Assembly (NCBI RefSeq): GCF_003060825.1
Contig: NZ_CP028922.1
Coordinates: forward strand, 4,619,001-4,683,000
Direction of reading: 5' to 3'
DNA length: 64,000 bases
Origin: Paenibacillus sp. CAA11
GTDB lineage: Bacteria; Bacillota; Bacilli; Paenibacillales; Paenibacillaceae
Shown here one piece after another: positions 1-8,986 of this stretch. The notes below the pieces were generated by a model, which was not told the origin of the DNA, made no database searches, and saw only the letters and a program-made list of their open reading frames with translations. Positions within the stretch are counted from its first letter, which is position 1, and each line of letters begins with the position of its first letter. A program made the position numbers and the translations under genes.

Positions 1-629
1 TCCTGCATCACCATCTCCAGCTTCCTGCGATAAGGGCAATGCCCCGCTGTGATCAGCAGCCGCTCTGTGCTCAGATCTACAGGATGAATCACCGGCTGAT
101 CCCCGAGGGGATGACCGGACGGCAGAAGGACCGCGAACTCTTCCCTAAACAGGATTTCGAAATGGAGGGAGGTTCCAAGATCAGGCGCGGAGCACAGGGC
201 GAGGTCGAGTTCACCGGCCTCAACCCGCTGTGCCAGGACCTTTGAACTCGCGAATTCCAGCGACACCCGCACCCCGGGAAAGTCTGCAAGAAAGCGGCTT
301 AATACGGGTGGCAGACGATAGCTGCCCGTCGGCTCTGTAACCCCTAACCGGATATCACCGGAGATACCTGTCTGAAGCTCCTGAATGCTCTGCGTAAGCT
401 TCGTAACCTCCTTGGCAATCTGGAGGCTTTGAGTATAGAACAGCCTGCCGGCCTCCGTCAGCCGAAGCTGCTGCTTCCCCCTTTCAAGCAGGACGGCGCC
501 TAGCTCCGACTCTAGCTTCTGGATCTGCATAGTGACCGTAGACTGGGCATAATTCAAATCGTCCGCCGCCCGCATAAAACTGCCGGTTTCTACAATCCGC
601 TGAAAAGTTCTAATTGCCCTTAAGTCCAT
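1..629 (-). CDS. LysR family transcriptional regulator (3' end beyond window)
   Basis: This is the N-terminal 209 residues of a LysR-type DNA-binding regulator; the rest lies left of the window. The protein begins MDLRAIRTFQRIVETGSF and has the family's winged helix (residues 1-60, with AADDLNYAQSTVTMQIQKLE as the recognition region), a linker helix, and the start of the periplasmic-binding-protein-like effector domain from about residue 90 (GDIRLGVTEPTG). The ATG at 629 has an AAGGAG site just upstream. It is divergent from the dehydrogenase at 802, the usual arrangement for a LysR regulator and its target, so control of that gene is likely. The effector cannot be told from the sequence. The family call is firm; the target is inferred. 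Confidence 0.9.
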   Translation of the reverse strand, partial: MDLRAIRTFQRIVETGSFMRAADDLNYAQSTVTMQIQKLESELGAVLLERGKQQLRLTEAGRLFYTQSLQIAKEVTKLTQSIQELQTGISGDIRLGVTEPTGSYRLPPVLSRFLADFPGVRVSLEFASSKVLAQRVEAGELDLALCSAPDLGTSLHFEILFREEFAVLLPSGHPLGDQPVIHPVDLSTERLLITAGHCPYRRKLEMVMQ

Positions 630-647
630 GTCCTTATCTCCTTATTA

Positions 648-692
648 AATTGAATTCATTATTTTTGAACCAAACAATCACTTTATTCAATT
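648..692. promoter_or_regulatory. Candidate LysR operator in divergent promoter region
   Basis: The 172-bp gap between the divergent LysR and dehydrogenase genes contains the inverted arms AATTGAAT (648-655) and ATTCAATT (685-692), 37 bp apart, in an AT-rich stretch. Wide, paired sites in the shared promoter are typical of LysR regulators. This is inference from position and symmetry only. Confidence 0.35.
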
Positions 693-801
693 ATACAGAA
701 CATCCTCTTTCTCCTACAATAATAGAAGAAAGGTGGCACCGCCTTTTACATCGTCAGAATACACGAGCGAATAAGCTATCCTGAATAGGAGTGGGATCTA
801 A

Positions 802-1542
802 ATGGACCTTAAACACAAGATTGCTCTGGTGACCGGTGGAGGAACTGGAATCGGCCAAGCTGCAGCCTATGCTTTGGCTGAGCGGGGCGCTACTGTCATC
901 GTCAACTATTCGCGCTCGGCTGCCGAAGCCGAGCACACTGTGAATCACATTACGGAATGCGGAGGCACCGCCATGTCCATTCAGGCCGACGTCTCGGTGG
1001 ATGTACAGGTCCGCGCCATGGTGAGCCGAATTACTGAGCGATTCGGCGGGCTGGACCTATTGGTCAATAATGCCAGTATCACTAGGCATATTCCCCTCGA
1101 AGATCTTGATGCCGTGACGGATGAGGATTGGGATGAGCTATACGATGTGAACGTCAAAGGCATGTTTTACTGCGCAAGGGCTGCGGCCGCCAGCATGAAG
1201 AGAGCCCAACAGGGCGCCATCGTCAACTTGGGCAGCATCGCCGGACAGACCGGACGCGGGTCCTCACTGCCCTATGCCGTCTCCAAAGCTGCGGTCCATG
1301 GCCTTACCAAGTCCTTAGCCCTGGCGCTGGCGCCTAAGATTCGAGTGAACTGCATTGTCCCCGGCGCAGTGGCAACAAGATGGTGGGCCGGCAGGGAAGA
1401 ACAAATGAAGCGCCTCGCCCCGAACCTGCCTTTGCAGCACATCTCGACACCAGAGGATATCGCGTCGATGATCTGTGCCGTGCTGGAGCAGGAGGCCATT
1501 ACCGGGCAGATCATCACCGTGGACAGCGGTCAGACCTTGTAG
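802..1542 (+). CDS. SDR family NAD(P)-dependent oxidoreductase (FabG-like)
   Basis: A 246-residue classical short-chain dehydrogenase/reductase, a cytoplasmic Rossmann enzyme that oxidises or reduces an alcohol/ketone pair with NAD(P). It shows the cofactor motif TGGGTGIG (11-18), ADV (62-64), NNAS (89-92, usually NNAG), and the catalytic Ser145, Tyr158 and Lys162 (YAVSK at 158-162). The C-terminal ITGQIITVDSGQTL matches the usual end of FabG-like proteins. Its length is normal for the family. The substrate cannot be read from the sequence: FabG-like SDRs cover fatty acid, sugar and xenobiotic substrates. It is divergent from a LysR gene and probably under its control. It is followed by a palindromic repeat element rather than a clear terminator of its own. 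Confidence 0.9.
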   Translation: MDLKHKIALVTGGGTGIGQAAAYALAERGATVIVNYSRSAAEAEHTVNHITECGGTAMSIQADVSVDVQVRAMVSRITERFGGLDLLVNNASITRHIPLEDLDAVTDEDWDELYDVNVKGMFYCARAAAASMKRAQQGAIVNLGSIAGQTGRGSSLPYAVSKAAVHGLTKSLALALAPKIRVNCIVPGAVATRWWAGREEQMKRLAPNLPLQHISTPEDIASMICAVLEQEAITGQIITVDSGQTL

Positions 1543-1570
1543 GCCATAACTTGTAATAAACATATCCCGC

Positions 1571-1672
1571 TAGATAAATTGAACTAAAGTTTTACATTGA
1601 ATTTTCTGTTATCACGGCCTAATACGGTCCTATAACGTTCATCTCTTTAGTTCATTCTATATAATCTGCGAA
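1571..1672 (+). repeat. Dispersed palindromic element, copy A (full length)
   Basis: A ~96-bp intergenic element bounded by inverted ends (GAACTAAAG near 1580 and CTTTAGTTC near 1655), with a second inner hairpin around CGGCCTAATACGGTCC. It is nearly identical to copy B at 47461 and related to copies C (32289, opposite orientation) and D (43824). It carries no reading frame. The outer arms and inner arms can fold into one long stem-loop. Confidence 0.85.
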
Positions 1673-1700
1673 AATCCGCCCCCACGCTTTTATATGCAGC

Positions 1701-1746
1701 AAAAAAACAGGCAGCCCCTACGCTATAGGTAGGTGGCTGCCTGTTT
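1701..1746 (-). terminator. Rho-independent terminator of the LTA synthase gene
   Basis: Read on the minus strand, the arms AAACAGGCAGCC and GGCTGCCTGTTT pair, and the second arm runs on into a T tract. It lies 40 bp past the stop codon of the gene at 1787-3595. Confidence 0.85.
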
Positions 1747-1786
1747 GGCTGTCATATATTCAACTGCTTTCTCTAGCCTGCTTAGA

Positions 1787-3595
1787 CTAGAACATTAAGC
1801 TCTTCGAGTAATTCTGACCCGCAAGTATATCATACACAACCAGCCGGTAATCGTTCAGAAGCGCCTGCTGCTGCTCCGTAAGCTTTGGCAGAACACCGGA
1901 CTCATTCACGAGCACATTCTTGCTGAGACCCGGAATTTCCTCCTTCACCTTGGCCAGCAGCTTATAATAAGTCGGAAGATCCTGCCCTGTCAGCTGGAAT
2001 ACCGATGGCCCAAGGAAAGCCGGACTGACCGTTCCAAGCGGATCCTTGCCGATATCGAAGTTAGCCATATACAGCAGCTTGGTCTCATGCTTCAATCTCG
2101 GGTTAGTATCCCAGCCTGCCTTCGTATAAATACCGCCCGACAGTGCCGGCAGATGGTCTCCCCAGAACACTACGATCGTGGGACGCTTCAAGCTCTTCAG
2201 CTCTTCGCTCAAATAAGCCAGCGCCTGATCGGTCAGCTTCGTATCTTGTACGTAGGTCTCCAGCTCATTCTTATACTGGGCATCTACGCCCTCCGCTGTG
2301 ACCGTGTTCGGTCCATTTACCCCTTTCGTGAAAGGGAAGTGATTCTGCATCGTCACCAGATGCAGGAAAGTCGGCTTCTCCGACTCCTTCAGTTCTTTCA
2401 GAACTTCTTTCACCGCAGACATATCCGAGACATAAGCATCCGGACTCATCCGTTCAATCTGCTTCATATCCTTCTCACCCGTAAACCGGTCAAATCCCAT
2501 GATCGGATAGACTTGATTGCGGTTATAGAAAGTCTTATCAAAAGGGTGCAATGCCAGCGCTTGATATCCTCTATCCTTCAGAATGCTAGCAATGGATGGC
2601 AGCGAAGACATCTTTACGATCCGCTGCTGATAAGGAATCGATCCGCCATTCAAGAAATACATCGACATCCCGGTTAATGCCTCAAACTCCACGTTGGCCG
2701 TATTTCCTCCGAACTCCGGAGATAACAGGAATCCGCCCGGCGAGCTCTTCTCCTTCTCATGGATAAAGGAAAGCGGATCCTCACTAAGCTTGATCCCCGT
2801 CAATCTCGTAGGATCGAAGAAGGCCTCGTCCATCATAAAGACAATGTTTGGCTGCTCCGCAGGCGACTTGGTCGCTGCAGGATCAGGCAAAGCCGCGTAC
2901 TTCTTCGCAATCTCTTCAATAGCCGATTTGCTGTAGCCCTCCGGCTTCTCCATTAAATTCTGCCGGAGGTTACCCGTAAAGGCGAAGAGAAGCCCATTAT
3001 TCGCATAGTTGACCTTCTGATTCCAATAGACAGGCTGATACTGAATCTTCTTAATGATCTTGTGCTGTGTAGTCAGCATCTGTACAAACAAGAACGTCAA
3101 AATCAGCGAGACGGCGATGAAGATCCCCCGCAGAGGAAGCGAAATTCGAATCTTAGGAAGCTTTAAGATCAAATAAATCAGCCCGATAATAATGAGCACC
3201 GAAATCACAATCGCAAGCGGGGAGATCATCCCCTTCGTAATCCGGCTCATTTCCTGAGCATTCTTTAGCTGCATTAAATCCCAGGGAAACAGAGGCTCTC
3301 CTGTTGTAGACAGCTTCTTATAATCGGCAATTCCCAGAAGCACACACACCAGGAAGGCTATCACTGCTCCTGTATACACATTTGGCAGAAGTGATGCAAA
3401 CAGCAGTAAGACACAGAAAAAAAACACCCCGCCAAACACATAAAGCCAGGCGTGCTCGGAAATCCAGTTGAACACACTGGTAACATTCATATCAAGTGAA
3501 GCGGCCTGCATAATAAAATTCAGGACAAATCCGCCGAAGAGCAGGGAGAGCAGGAGTATCCCTGTCCGCTTCGTCGGTATAAATAATTGGCGCAC
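1787..3595 (-). CDS. LtaS-type lipoteichoic acid synthase family protein (alkaline-phosphatase fold)
   Basis: A 602-residue membrane enzyme of the LtaS/sulfatase family, which transfers glycerolphosphate from phosphatidylglycerol outside the membrane. Five hydrophobic segments (about 12-32, 50-69, 73-90, 125-145, 155-173) precede an extracellular catalytic domain from about residue 247. Residues in the positions expected for the S. aureus LtaS metal site and nucleophile are present: Glu257 in MMDEAFF, Thr299 in GGNTANVEF, Asp480/His481 in WGDHLP; His419 lies in MQNHFPF. The start is GTG at 3595 behind AGGAGAGG. The extracellular domain is somewhat divergent, so the exact product (polyglycerolphosphate or another surface polymer) is uncertain. 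It appears to be monocistronic. Confidence 0.88.
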   Translation of the reverse strand: MRQLFIPTKRTGILLLSLLFGGFVLNFIMQAASLDMNVTSVFNWISEHAWLYVFGGVFFFCVLLLFASLLPNVYTGAVIAFLVCVLLGIADYKKLSTTGEPLFPWDLMQLKNAQEMSRITKGMISPLAIVISVLIIIGLIYLILKLPKIRISLPLRGIFIAVSLILTFLFVQMLTTQHKIIKKIQYQPVYWNQKVNYANNGLLFAFTGNLRQNLMEKPEGYSKSAIEEIAKKYAALPDPAATKSPAEQPNIVFMMDEAFFDPTRLTGIKLSEDPLSFIHEKEKSSPGGFLLSPEFGGNTANVEFEALTGMSMYFLNGGSIPYQQRIVKMSSLPSIASILKDRGYQALALHPFDKTFYNRNQVYPIMGFDRFTGEKDMKQIERMSPDAYVSDMSAVKEVLKELKESEKPTFLHLVTMQNHFPFTKGVNGPNTVTAEGVDAQYKNELETYVQDTKLTDQALAYLSEELKSLKRPTIVVFWGDHLPALSGGIYTKAGWDTNPRLKHETKLLYMANFDIGKDPLGTVSPAFLGPSVFQLTGQDLPTYYKLLAKVKEEIPGLSKNVLVNESGVLPKLTEQQQALLNDYRLVVYDILAGQNYSKSLMF

Positions 3596-3734
3596 ACTTA
3601 TCCTCTCCTATCTTCTAGACGAATAGTATACGCTATCTTTCTTAAGAAAAGCTTAATATTTACACTATTTTAATAAAAAAATAGAACTCTTTTAATGGAT
3701 GGCCTTCCACTGAAGAACTCACTCTAGCGGTATT

Positions 3735-3761
3735 TAACAAATGCAGGACTCCTGCCGATAT
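3735..3761 (+). promoter_or_regulatory. SigD-type (motility sigma) promoter of the chemoreceptor gene
   Basis: TAAC (3735-3738), a 15-bp spacer and GCCGATAT (3754-3761) match the Bacillus SigD consensus TAAA-N15-GCCGATAT with one mismatch in the -35 and none in the -10. It lies 130 bp before a methyl-accepting chemotaxis gene, a standard SigD target. The remainder of the 295-bp gap (3596-3890) shows nothing else. Confidence 0.75.
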
Positions 3762-3890
3762 AAGTCTTTGTGTCAATTTTGTTAAATCGCAAAGAAACAG
3801 ACACCAAAGAAGCAGCATACCTAAGGCAGAACTTAAAAAATCCATACACTGCCCTGCTGTACATCACATTCAACAAGGGGGAATTTCACC

Positions 3891-5921
3891 GTGGGCAAAA
3901 TAAGCAGTGCAAAGAAGAAAAACAGGAAGGAGCTGGGGAAATGGACCGTCAAGATTCGTCTGATCGTCTCATTCCTGGCTATTCTTCTGATTCCCAGTAT
4001 GGTCATAGGCTTCTCCTCCTATGACCAAGCCAAGAAGAGAGTCCAGGAGCAAATGATCGAGAAGGCGGAGAGCAGCATATCTCTGCTGAATGATGTCATT
4101 ACACAATTCGTGCAATCCAAAGTTCAGGAAGTAGACAATCTGGCCCAATCCGTACAGGCCGGGGACGTAAAAGCCCAGGAAGGCTCCAATCTGGGAGTTA
4201 GCTCAGATGTATCTGCAAGCCTGGAGCTTTTCAAGAAAACCCATCCCGAAGTAGAGCTCGCATATATTGGAACAGATCAGGGAGCTTCTATTAATGCCCC
4301 GGCAGCCAAACGTAACCCTGCGGGCTTTGATCCAAGAACACGGCCTTGGTACAAAAAAGCCATGGAGAATAAAGGAAAGGTTGTCGTAAACTCGGTCTTC
4401 ACCTCAGCATCGACAGGCAATCTCGTACTAGCTATCTCCAGAACGACTCCGGATCTCCGGGGCGTAGTCTCGATTAATGTGAACTTGAATAAGATCAACG
4501 ATATTACCAAGGCGATCACGATCGGAAAGAACGGCTATGTCTATATTCTGGATGCTAATTATACGATGCTGTCCCATCCTACAAACAAGCTAGGGGTTCC
4601 CGCACCTAAGAACATCCAGAACGATAACCTGTACAAGCAGGAATCCGGCGAGTTCAAATACTTGTACCAAGGCAAAGATCCGAAGGAAATGGTCTACATC
4701 ACCAATAAACTGACCGGATGGAAGCTAGCTGGGACTTTCTATACCGCCGAATTTGCGGAAACTTCGGCACCCGTCCTGAATACAACAATCCTTGTCATTA
4801 TCATCTCCGTCGTCTTGAGCGGCGTGCTCATCTACTTCATTATCCGCTCCATTACCAAGCAGCTGAGCATACTTGTCACGACCGCCAAACGAATCGGCAG
4901 CGGAGATCTGACCGAGCAAGTTAAGCACATAGGCCGGGATGAGATCGGAGTTCTCGGCAAAAGCTTCAATGATATGGCAGCCTCCCTGCGGGAGATCATC
5001 TCCAATGTCAAGGATACGACGAACCAGGTAGCAGCCTCATCGGAAGAGCTAACAGCCAGTGCCGATCAGACGACCAAGGCGACCGAGCAAATTGCGGGCT
5101 ACGCTCAAACGATGGCGGAGGGTGCGCAAACCCAAGTGAAGCACATTGAGGACTCGACGCATACCACCCAACAAATAGCAGCGGGTATCCAGGAGATTGC
5201 ATCTAGTGCTCAGACCCTGCATTCCACTGCTGTTCAGGCTTCTTCCAAATCGGAAGAAGGAGAACAGGCGGTAGAGACGGCAATTTCGCAGATGAAATCT
5301 ATTCACGCCACCGTTAATTCACTAGCCGAAGTCATTCACGTGCTGGGTGAGCGCTCTGCGCAAATCGGCAACATTATCGGCGTTATCCAGGATATCTCTA
5401 ATCAGACCAATTTGTTGGCACTGAATGCAGCGATCGAGGCGTCACGTGCCGGTGAGCATGGGCGTGGCTTTGCGGTCGTGGCAGGCGAAGTCCGCAAGCT
5501 GGCAGAGCAGTCGGCCGAGTCTACCAAGCAGATTGAAGCGCTGATCCGCAGCATTCAGGAGGAGACTCAGAGCGTTATCGTGTCTACAGAATCGGCCACC
5601 CGTGAGGTTCATGACGGCATAGGCTCCATTACTCATACGGGGGCGATCTTCGCCGAGATCCGGACGTCCATCTTGCAGATTACCGAACATCTTCAATCGG
5701 CATCCGAGCAGTCCCAGACGATCTCTGAAGGCACTGTCACCATGGTCCACGCCATAGAGAATATAGCTTCGGTATCCGAGGAAGCCTCTTCTTCCACACA
5801 GAATGTGGCTGCTGCCGCAGAGGAAACCCTTGCCTCCATGGAGGAGATTGCTTCTTCATCGAACGCCTTGTCCAAAATGGCGGAAGAACTGCAGAGCTTA
5901 ACCAGCAAATTCAAGCTGTAA
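3891..5921 (+). CDS. Methyl-accepting chemotaxis protein with dCache sensor
   Basis: A 676-residue transmembrane chemoreceptor that passes ligand signals to CheW/CheA. Its parts in order are: TM1 (about 21-43), an extracellular dCache sensor (about 50-290, with the family marker [11 protein letters not shown] at 147-157 and TGWKLAG near 275), TM2 (about 297-319), a HAMP linker, and a long coiled-coil signalling domain whose hairpin tip contains [16 protein letters not shown] and [17 protein letters not shown]. The start is GTG at 3891, chosen because AAGGGGG lies 9 bp upstream. A SigD-type promoter precedes it, which fits expression with the flagellar genes. The ligand is not known; dCache receptors often bind amino acids or other small organics. 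A bidirectional hairpin follows. Confidence 0.95.
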   Translation: MGKISSAKKKNRKELGKWTVKIRLIVSFLAILLIPSMVIGFSSYDQAKKRVQEQMIEKAESSISLLNDVITQFVQSKVQEVDNLAQSVQAGDVKAQEGSNLGVSSDVSASLELFKKTHPEVELAYIGTDQGASINAPAAKRNPAGFDPRTRPWYKKAMENKGKVVVNSVFTSASTGNLVLAISRTTPDLRGVVSINVNLNKINDITKAITIGKNGYVYILDANYTMLSHPTNKLGVPAPKNIQNDNLYKQESGEFKYLYQGKDPKEMVYITNKLTGWKLAGTFYTAEFAETSAPVLNTTILVIIISVVLSGVLIYFIIRSITKQLSILVTTAKRIGSGDLTEQVKHIGRDEIGVLGKSFNDMAASLREIISNVKDTTNQVAASSEELTASADQTTKATEQIAGYAQTMAEGAQTQVKHIEDSTHTTQQIAAGIQEIASSAQTLHSTAVQASSKSEEGEQAVETAISQMKSIHATVNSLAEVIHVLGERSAQIGNIIGVIQDISNQTNLLALNAAIEASRAGEHGRGFAVVAGEVRKLAEQSAESTKQIEALIRSIQEETQSVIVSTESATREVHDGIGSITHTGAIFAEIRTSILQITEHLQSASEQSQTISEGTVTMVHAIENIASVSEEASSSTQNVAAAAEETLASMEEIASSSNALSKMAEELQSLTSKFKL

Positions 5922-5975
5922 GCCTTTAGCTCAGCCTGATAGGGCCCGGCAGCAAGCTTGCTATAGATTACATAG

Positions 5976-6020
5976 AAAAAGGAGAACAGCTTCTGCTTAT
6001 AGAGCCGTTCTCCTTTTTTT
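5976..6020. terminator. Bidirectional terminator between convergent genes
   Basis: AAAAAGGAGAAC (5976-5987) pairs with GTTCTCCTTTTT (6007-6018), with A and T tracts on opposite sides. It can end both the chemoreceptor transcript and the leftward CPBP gene that stops at 6030. Confidence 0.85.
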
Positions 6021-6029
6021 ATAGCATAT

Positions 6030-6914
6030 CTACTGCTGCTTCCCTGCCAGCGGCCTCCTGATTACCGCCTTTATGCGGAACATGCAGTACAATAATAGGA
6101 CAACCAATCCCAGTACAAGTCCTAACAGTCCCTCTCCGTTAATCGTCAGCAGATCGCCATGCATGATCCCCTGAGTGTTCTTATAGATATCACCGAGAAC
6201 CGTTGTGTTCACCACGTTCCACACCGAGTGGAAGAACAGCACAGGAATCAAATTACCCGACAGATAGAAGCAGTAGGCAAACGGGATGTTGAGCACAAAG
6301 ACACCGGCTGACTGAACAGCTGTGACTAGTAACGGGTGCTCCATGCCCGTTGCTTTAGCTAAGAGGTATACCACCGGGGCATGATACAACGCCCAGATGA
6401 TGCCCACCATGAGGACGGCCTTAACTTTGCCATAATCCGCTGTCAGCTTCGGCAGCAGGTAGCCGCGCCAGCCGTATTCTTCGCCAAGCACGGTGAACAG
6501 GTTAACAAATATGGTCACGATCATCGCAACCACATGGTTCACAGAGAACCACTGGGCAGCGTGAGACTGTGCCATGCCGCTCATTCCGGCGATCACAGCA
6601 GATAACACTATAAATAGAAGCGGGAATAGAATCCCGAAGGCTAGAGCCTTAGCGTTCATACGCTGGCTGAAGCAGGCCATTCCGGTACCGTATTTCTTGT
6701 TAAAGTAAAGGGCGGTAAGAGCCGGTACGGCCATCACTACTGCAAAATAGCGCATCCCTTTTTCGGGATCTATAAATAGAATAGAGGCAATCGCCCAAGT
6801 GATAATAAGGACAGTTAGTGCATAAAGAAATGGAACTTTGCCATACGTTCGGGTTTGCGGTGAATCATTCAATGGAATTCCTCTCCTGTCTTCATCGATT
6901 TGCTTGAATTCCAT
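6030..6914 (-). CDS. CPBP family intramembrane metalloprotease
   Basis: A 294-residue polytopic membrane protein of the CPBP (CAAX/bacteriocin-processing) family. It has about eight hydrophobic segments and the three family motifs: EEYGWRGYLLPKL (paired glutamates and arginine), HAPVVYLL, and HSVWNVVN. Members are Rce1-like intramembrane proteases; some give bacteriocin self-immunity. Nothing nearby shows a substrate. The start at 6914 is the first ATG; a TTG about 14 codons later has a better AGGAGAGG site and is a possible alternative. A second, unrelated-looking CPBP gene lies at 51700. Confidence 0.85.
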   Translation of the reverse strand: MEFKQIDEDRRGIPLNDSPQTRTYGKVPFLYALTVLIITWAIASILFIDPEKGMRYFAVVMAVPALTALYFNKKYGTGMACFSQRMNAKALAFGILFPLLFIVLSAVIAGMSGMAQSHAAQWFSVNHVVAMIVTIFVNLFTVLGEEYGWRGYLLPKLTADYGKVKAVLMVGIIWALYHAPVVYLLAKATGMEHPLLVTAVQSAGVFVLNIPFAYCFYLSGNLIPVLFFHSVWNVVNTTVLGDIYKNTQGIMHGDLLTINGEGLLGLVLGLVVLLLYCMFRIKAVIRRPLAGKQQ

Positions 6915-7045
6915 TGTAAATTCATCCGCCCGCCGTGCCTACAAACCTTAGTCATCATTGCACCCGTTACTTTCGTCATCTATGCCGGGGGTACCCTGCA
7001 CTTGTATACTACTAGAATAAGAAACTTAAAAAAGGATGACCTCTC

Positions 7046-8215
7046 ATGAATCTGGCAAACACAAATATGGCCATCTGGATGCTACGGATTGTCATGGTGC
7101 TGACCATAGCCACCGACGTACTGACCTATGGACATTTCTCCCTAATCCAACGGATAGGGCTGCTGCTAGGCCTCCTTCTGATCCAGCTGAACGATCTGCT
7201 GCGGGTATGCTTCCTCAGAAGCCGAAAGAACAGTATGCTGGATCAGCTGTCGCTTGCGGTCAGTATTTTATCTATTGGTGCATACATCTACGCACTGGAC
7301 ACCTTTGCCACGAATGTCTATTATATCTTTCCTATCTTTGAAATGTTTATGGGCGCCGCCTCGATCAGGCTGTGGCTGCTCGCCCTTCATGCCTTGGTCT
7401 ATCTCGGGCTTGGCTACTCATTAAATGCCAGCCTTCAGGACATGCCGCTTTCCTATCTGGCCACCCTGCTCGTCGTCTTCCTCTTCCGGCAGAACCAGCT
7501 GGAGAAGAACAAGGTCAAGATACTAAATGAGGAGCTGCTCACCGCAAACACGAAGCTCTTGGAGAATGCTAAGCAGCTGAAGGAAATCACCATCGTCAAG
7601 GAACGGACGAATATCGCTCAAGAGCTTCATGACAATCTTGGCCATTCTCTTGTAGCGCTGCGGATGCATTTGGAATTCGCAGGCCAGGTGCTAGACAACC
7701 GGCCGGACCGCTCAGCCGAGGCTATTGATAAAGCGCTGGATATATCGCAGTCTGCCATGTCTTCACTGCGCAAGGCCGTTTCCGCTCTGAAGGAAGATGC
7801 TCACAGCCGCAGCATGCAGCTGCAGGAGGCCTTAAATGAACTGATCCAGAGCATGAAGACGGTCAGCAACCTGAAGTTCGACCTGAAGTTTGACCCTGCC
7901 TGCGAAGAGGCCCTTCCCGACCTCAAGGATGGAATCTACAAGACGGTACAGGAAGCGGTGACGAACGGGCTGAAGCACGGACAGGCCGAGCAGTTCAATA
8001 TTAGGATCGAAGCCAGCGAGGAGAGTTCCATGTTGAAGGTCACCGTGGAGAATGACGGTGCGGGCTGTACCCGGATCGTCAAATCCCACGGCCTAAGCGG
8101 GATTGAGGATCGAATCCGGCTGCTTCAAGGCACGGTGCAGTTCAGCTCCGGGCAAAGCGGCGGCTTTATCGTTGCCGCAGAGCTTCCGTATGTTACAGGA
8201 AAGGAGAAGATATGA
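7046..8215 (+). CDS. Sensor histidine kinase, NarL/DesK type
   Basis: A 389-residue membrane kinase. About five TM segments fill residues 10-150, followed by a coiled coil (about 150-185), a HisKA_3 dimerisation segment with the phosphoacceptor His195 in AQELHDNLGHSLVALRMHLE, and a C-terminal HATPase_c domain with N-box QEAVTNGLKHG and G-box GLSGIEDRIRLLQG. It has no large extracellular domain, so it probably senses the membrane itself or a partner protein, as DesK does. The stop codon TGA abuts the start of the regulator gene at 8216, so the two are translationally coupled partners. AAGGATG precedes the ATG. Confidence 0.93.
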   Translation: MNLANTNMAIWMLRIVMVLTIATDVLTYGHFSLIQRIGLLLGLLLIQLNDLLRVCFLRSRKNSMLDQLSLAVSILSIGAYIYALDTFATNVYYIFPIFEMFMGAASIRLWLLALHALVYLGLGYSLNASLQDMPLSYLATLLVVFLFRQNQLEKNKVKILNEELLTANTKLLENAKQLKEITIVKERTNIAQELHDNLGHSLVALRMHLEFAGQVLDNRPDRSAEAIDKALDISQSAMSSLRKAVSALKEDAHSRSMQLQEALNELIQSMKTVSNLKFDLKFDPACEEALPDLKDGIYKTVQEAVTNGLKHGQAEQFNIRIEASEESSMLKVTVENDGAGCTRIVKSHGLSGIEDRIRLLQGTVQFSSGQSGGFIVAAELPYVTGKEKI

Positions 8216-8866
8216 ATGATAGATATCATCATTGCAGATGATCAGGAAATGGTGCGGGACGGTTTAAAGATGATATTGAGCTTATATGAGGATATCCGTG
8301 TGGTGGGCGAGACATCACATGGGCAGGAGCTGCTGGAGCTGCTGAAGACGGCAAGTGCGGATGTGATTCTGATGGACATCCGCATGCCCGTCATGGACGG
8401 CATCGAGGCGACGAGGGCCGTAAAGGAGCAGTACCCGGATATCAAAGTGATCATTCTGACCACCTTTGATGAGGATGAGTATATTTTCAACGGTCTGAAA
8501 GGCGGCGCCTCCGGCTACATCCTGAAGGATTCCAGCTCCAAAGAGATTATAAAATCCATTCTCGCTGCCCGGGATGGGAATCTGCTGCTCAATCCGCAGG
8601 TCTCCTCCAAGGTAGTTCATGCGCTGCACAGGATGAGCACAGAGAGCGCAAGCCCGCCGTCCCCGCGTCAAGACCTCTCCGAGCTCTTGACCCCAAGAGA
8701 ACTTGAGGTCGCCAGAGAGGTCCAGCAGGGCAAGAGCAACAAGGCCATCGGCGAAGCTTTATACTTGACCGAGGGAACCGTGAAGAACTATGTGTCGCAT
8801 ATTCTGGACAAGCTGGAGCTCAGCAGCCGTACCGAGCTGATCGTATTTCTGCAGCAGGAGCCATGA
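8216..8866 (+). CDS. LuxR-type response regulator, partner of the 7046 kinase
   Basis: A 216-residue NarL-family regulator. The receiver domain has the acidic pair Asp9/Asp10, phosphoacceptor Asp54 in ILMDIRMPVMDG, and the conserved lysine in ILKDSS. The C-terminal LuxR helix-turn-helix (about 155-210) contains LTPRELEVAREVQQGKSNK and LYLTEGTVKNYVSHIL. Its ATG follows the kinase stop codon directly, giving an obligate operon. No ABC transporter or desaturase gene lies next to the pair, so its regulon is elsewhere or includes the flanking CPBP gene or transporter; that cannot be settled here. Confidence 0.94.
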   Translation: MIDIIIADDQEMVRDGLKMILSLYEDIRVVGETSHGQELLELLKTASADVILMDIRMPVMDGIEATRAVKEQYPDIKVIILTTFDEDEYIFNGLKGGASGYILKDSSSKEIIKSILAARDGNLLLNPQVSSKVVHALHRMSTESASPPSPRQDLSELLTPRELEVAREVQQGKSNKAIGEALYLTEGTVKNYVSHILDKLELSSRTELIVFLQQEP

Positions 8867-8903
8867 GAGCCGTGAGGGCTGATCTGAAGCATGGCGTCTG
8901 ATT

Positions 8904-8986
8904 CTCCTGCCGCCTGCCGCCCGCTGCCCACGGTCCGCTGCCTTCTGCTGCCCGCTGTCTACTGTGTTGCCTTCTGCCTGCCGCTT
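8904..8986. other. Low-complexity CTGCC-rich intergenic tract
   Basis: The gap between the convergent regulator and transporter genes is a run of loosely repeated CTGCC/CTGCTGCCC words. No good hairpin terminator and no supported gene are visible in it. Its composition resembles the degenerate repeat tract at 14160-14475, but no unit is shared clearly enough to call them the same family. Confidence 0.5.

Noticed and set aside
6030..6914. CPBP protein as bacteriocin immunity with a nearby bacteriocin.
   Set aside because: No small double-glycine or cationic peptide gene and no maturation gene is visible around it.
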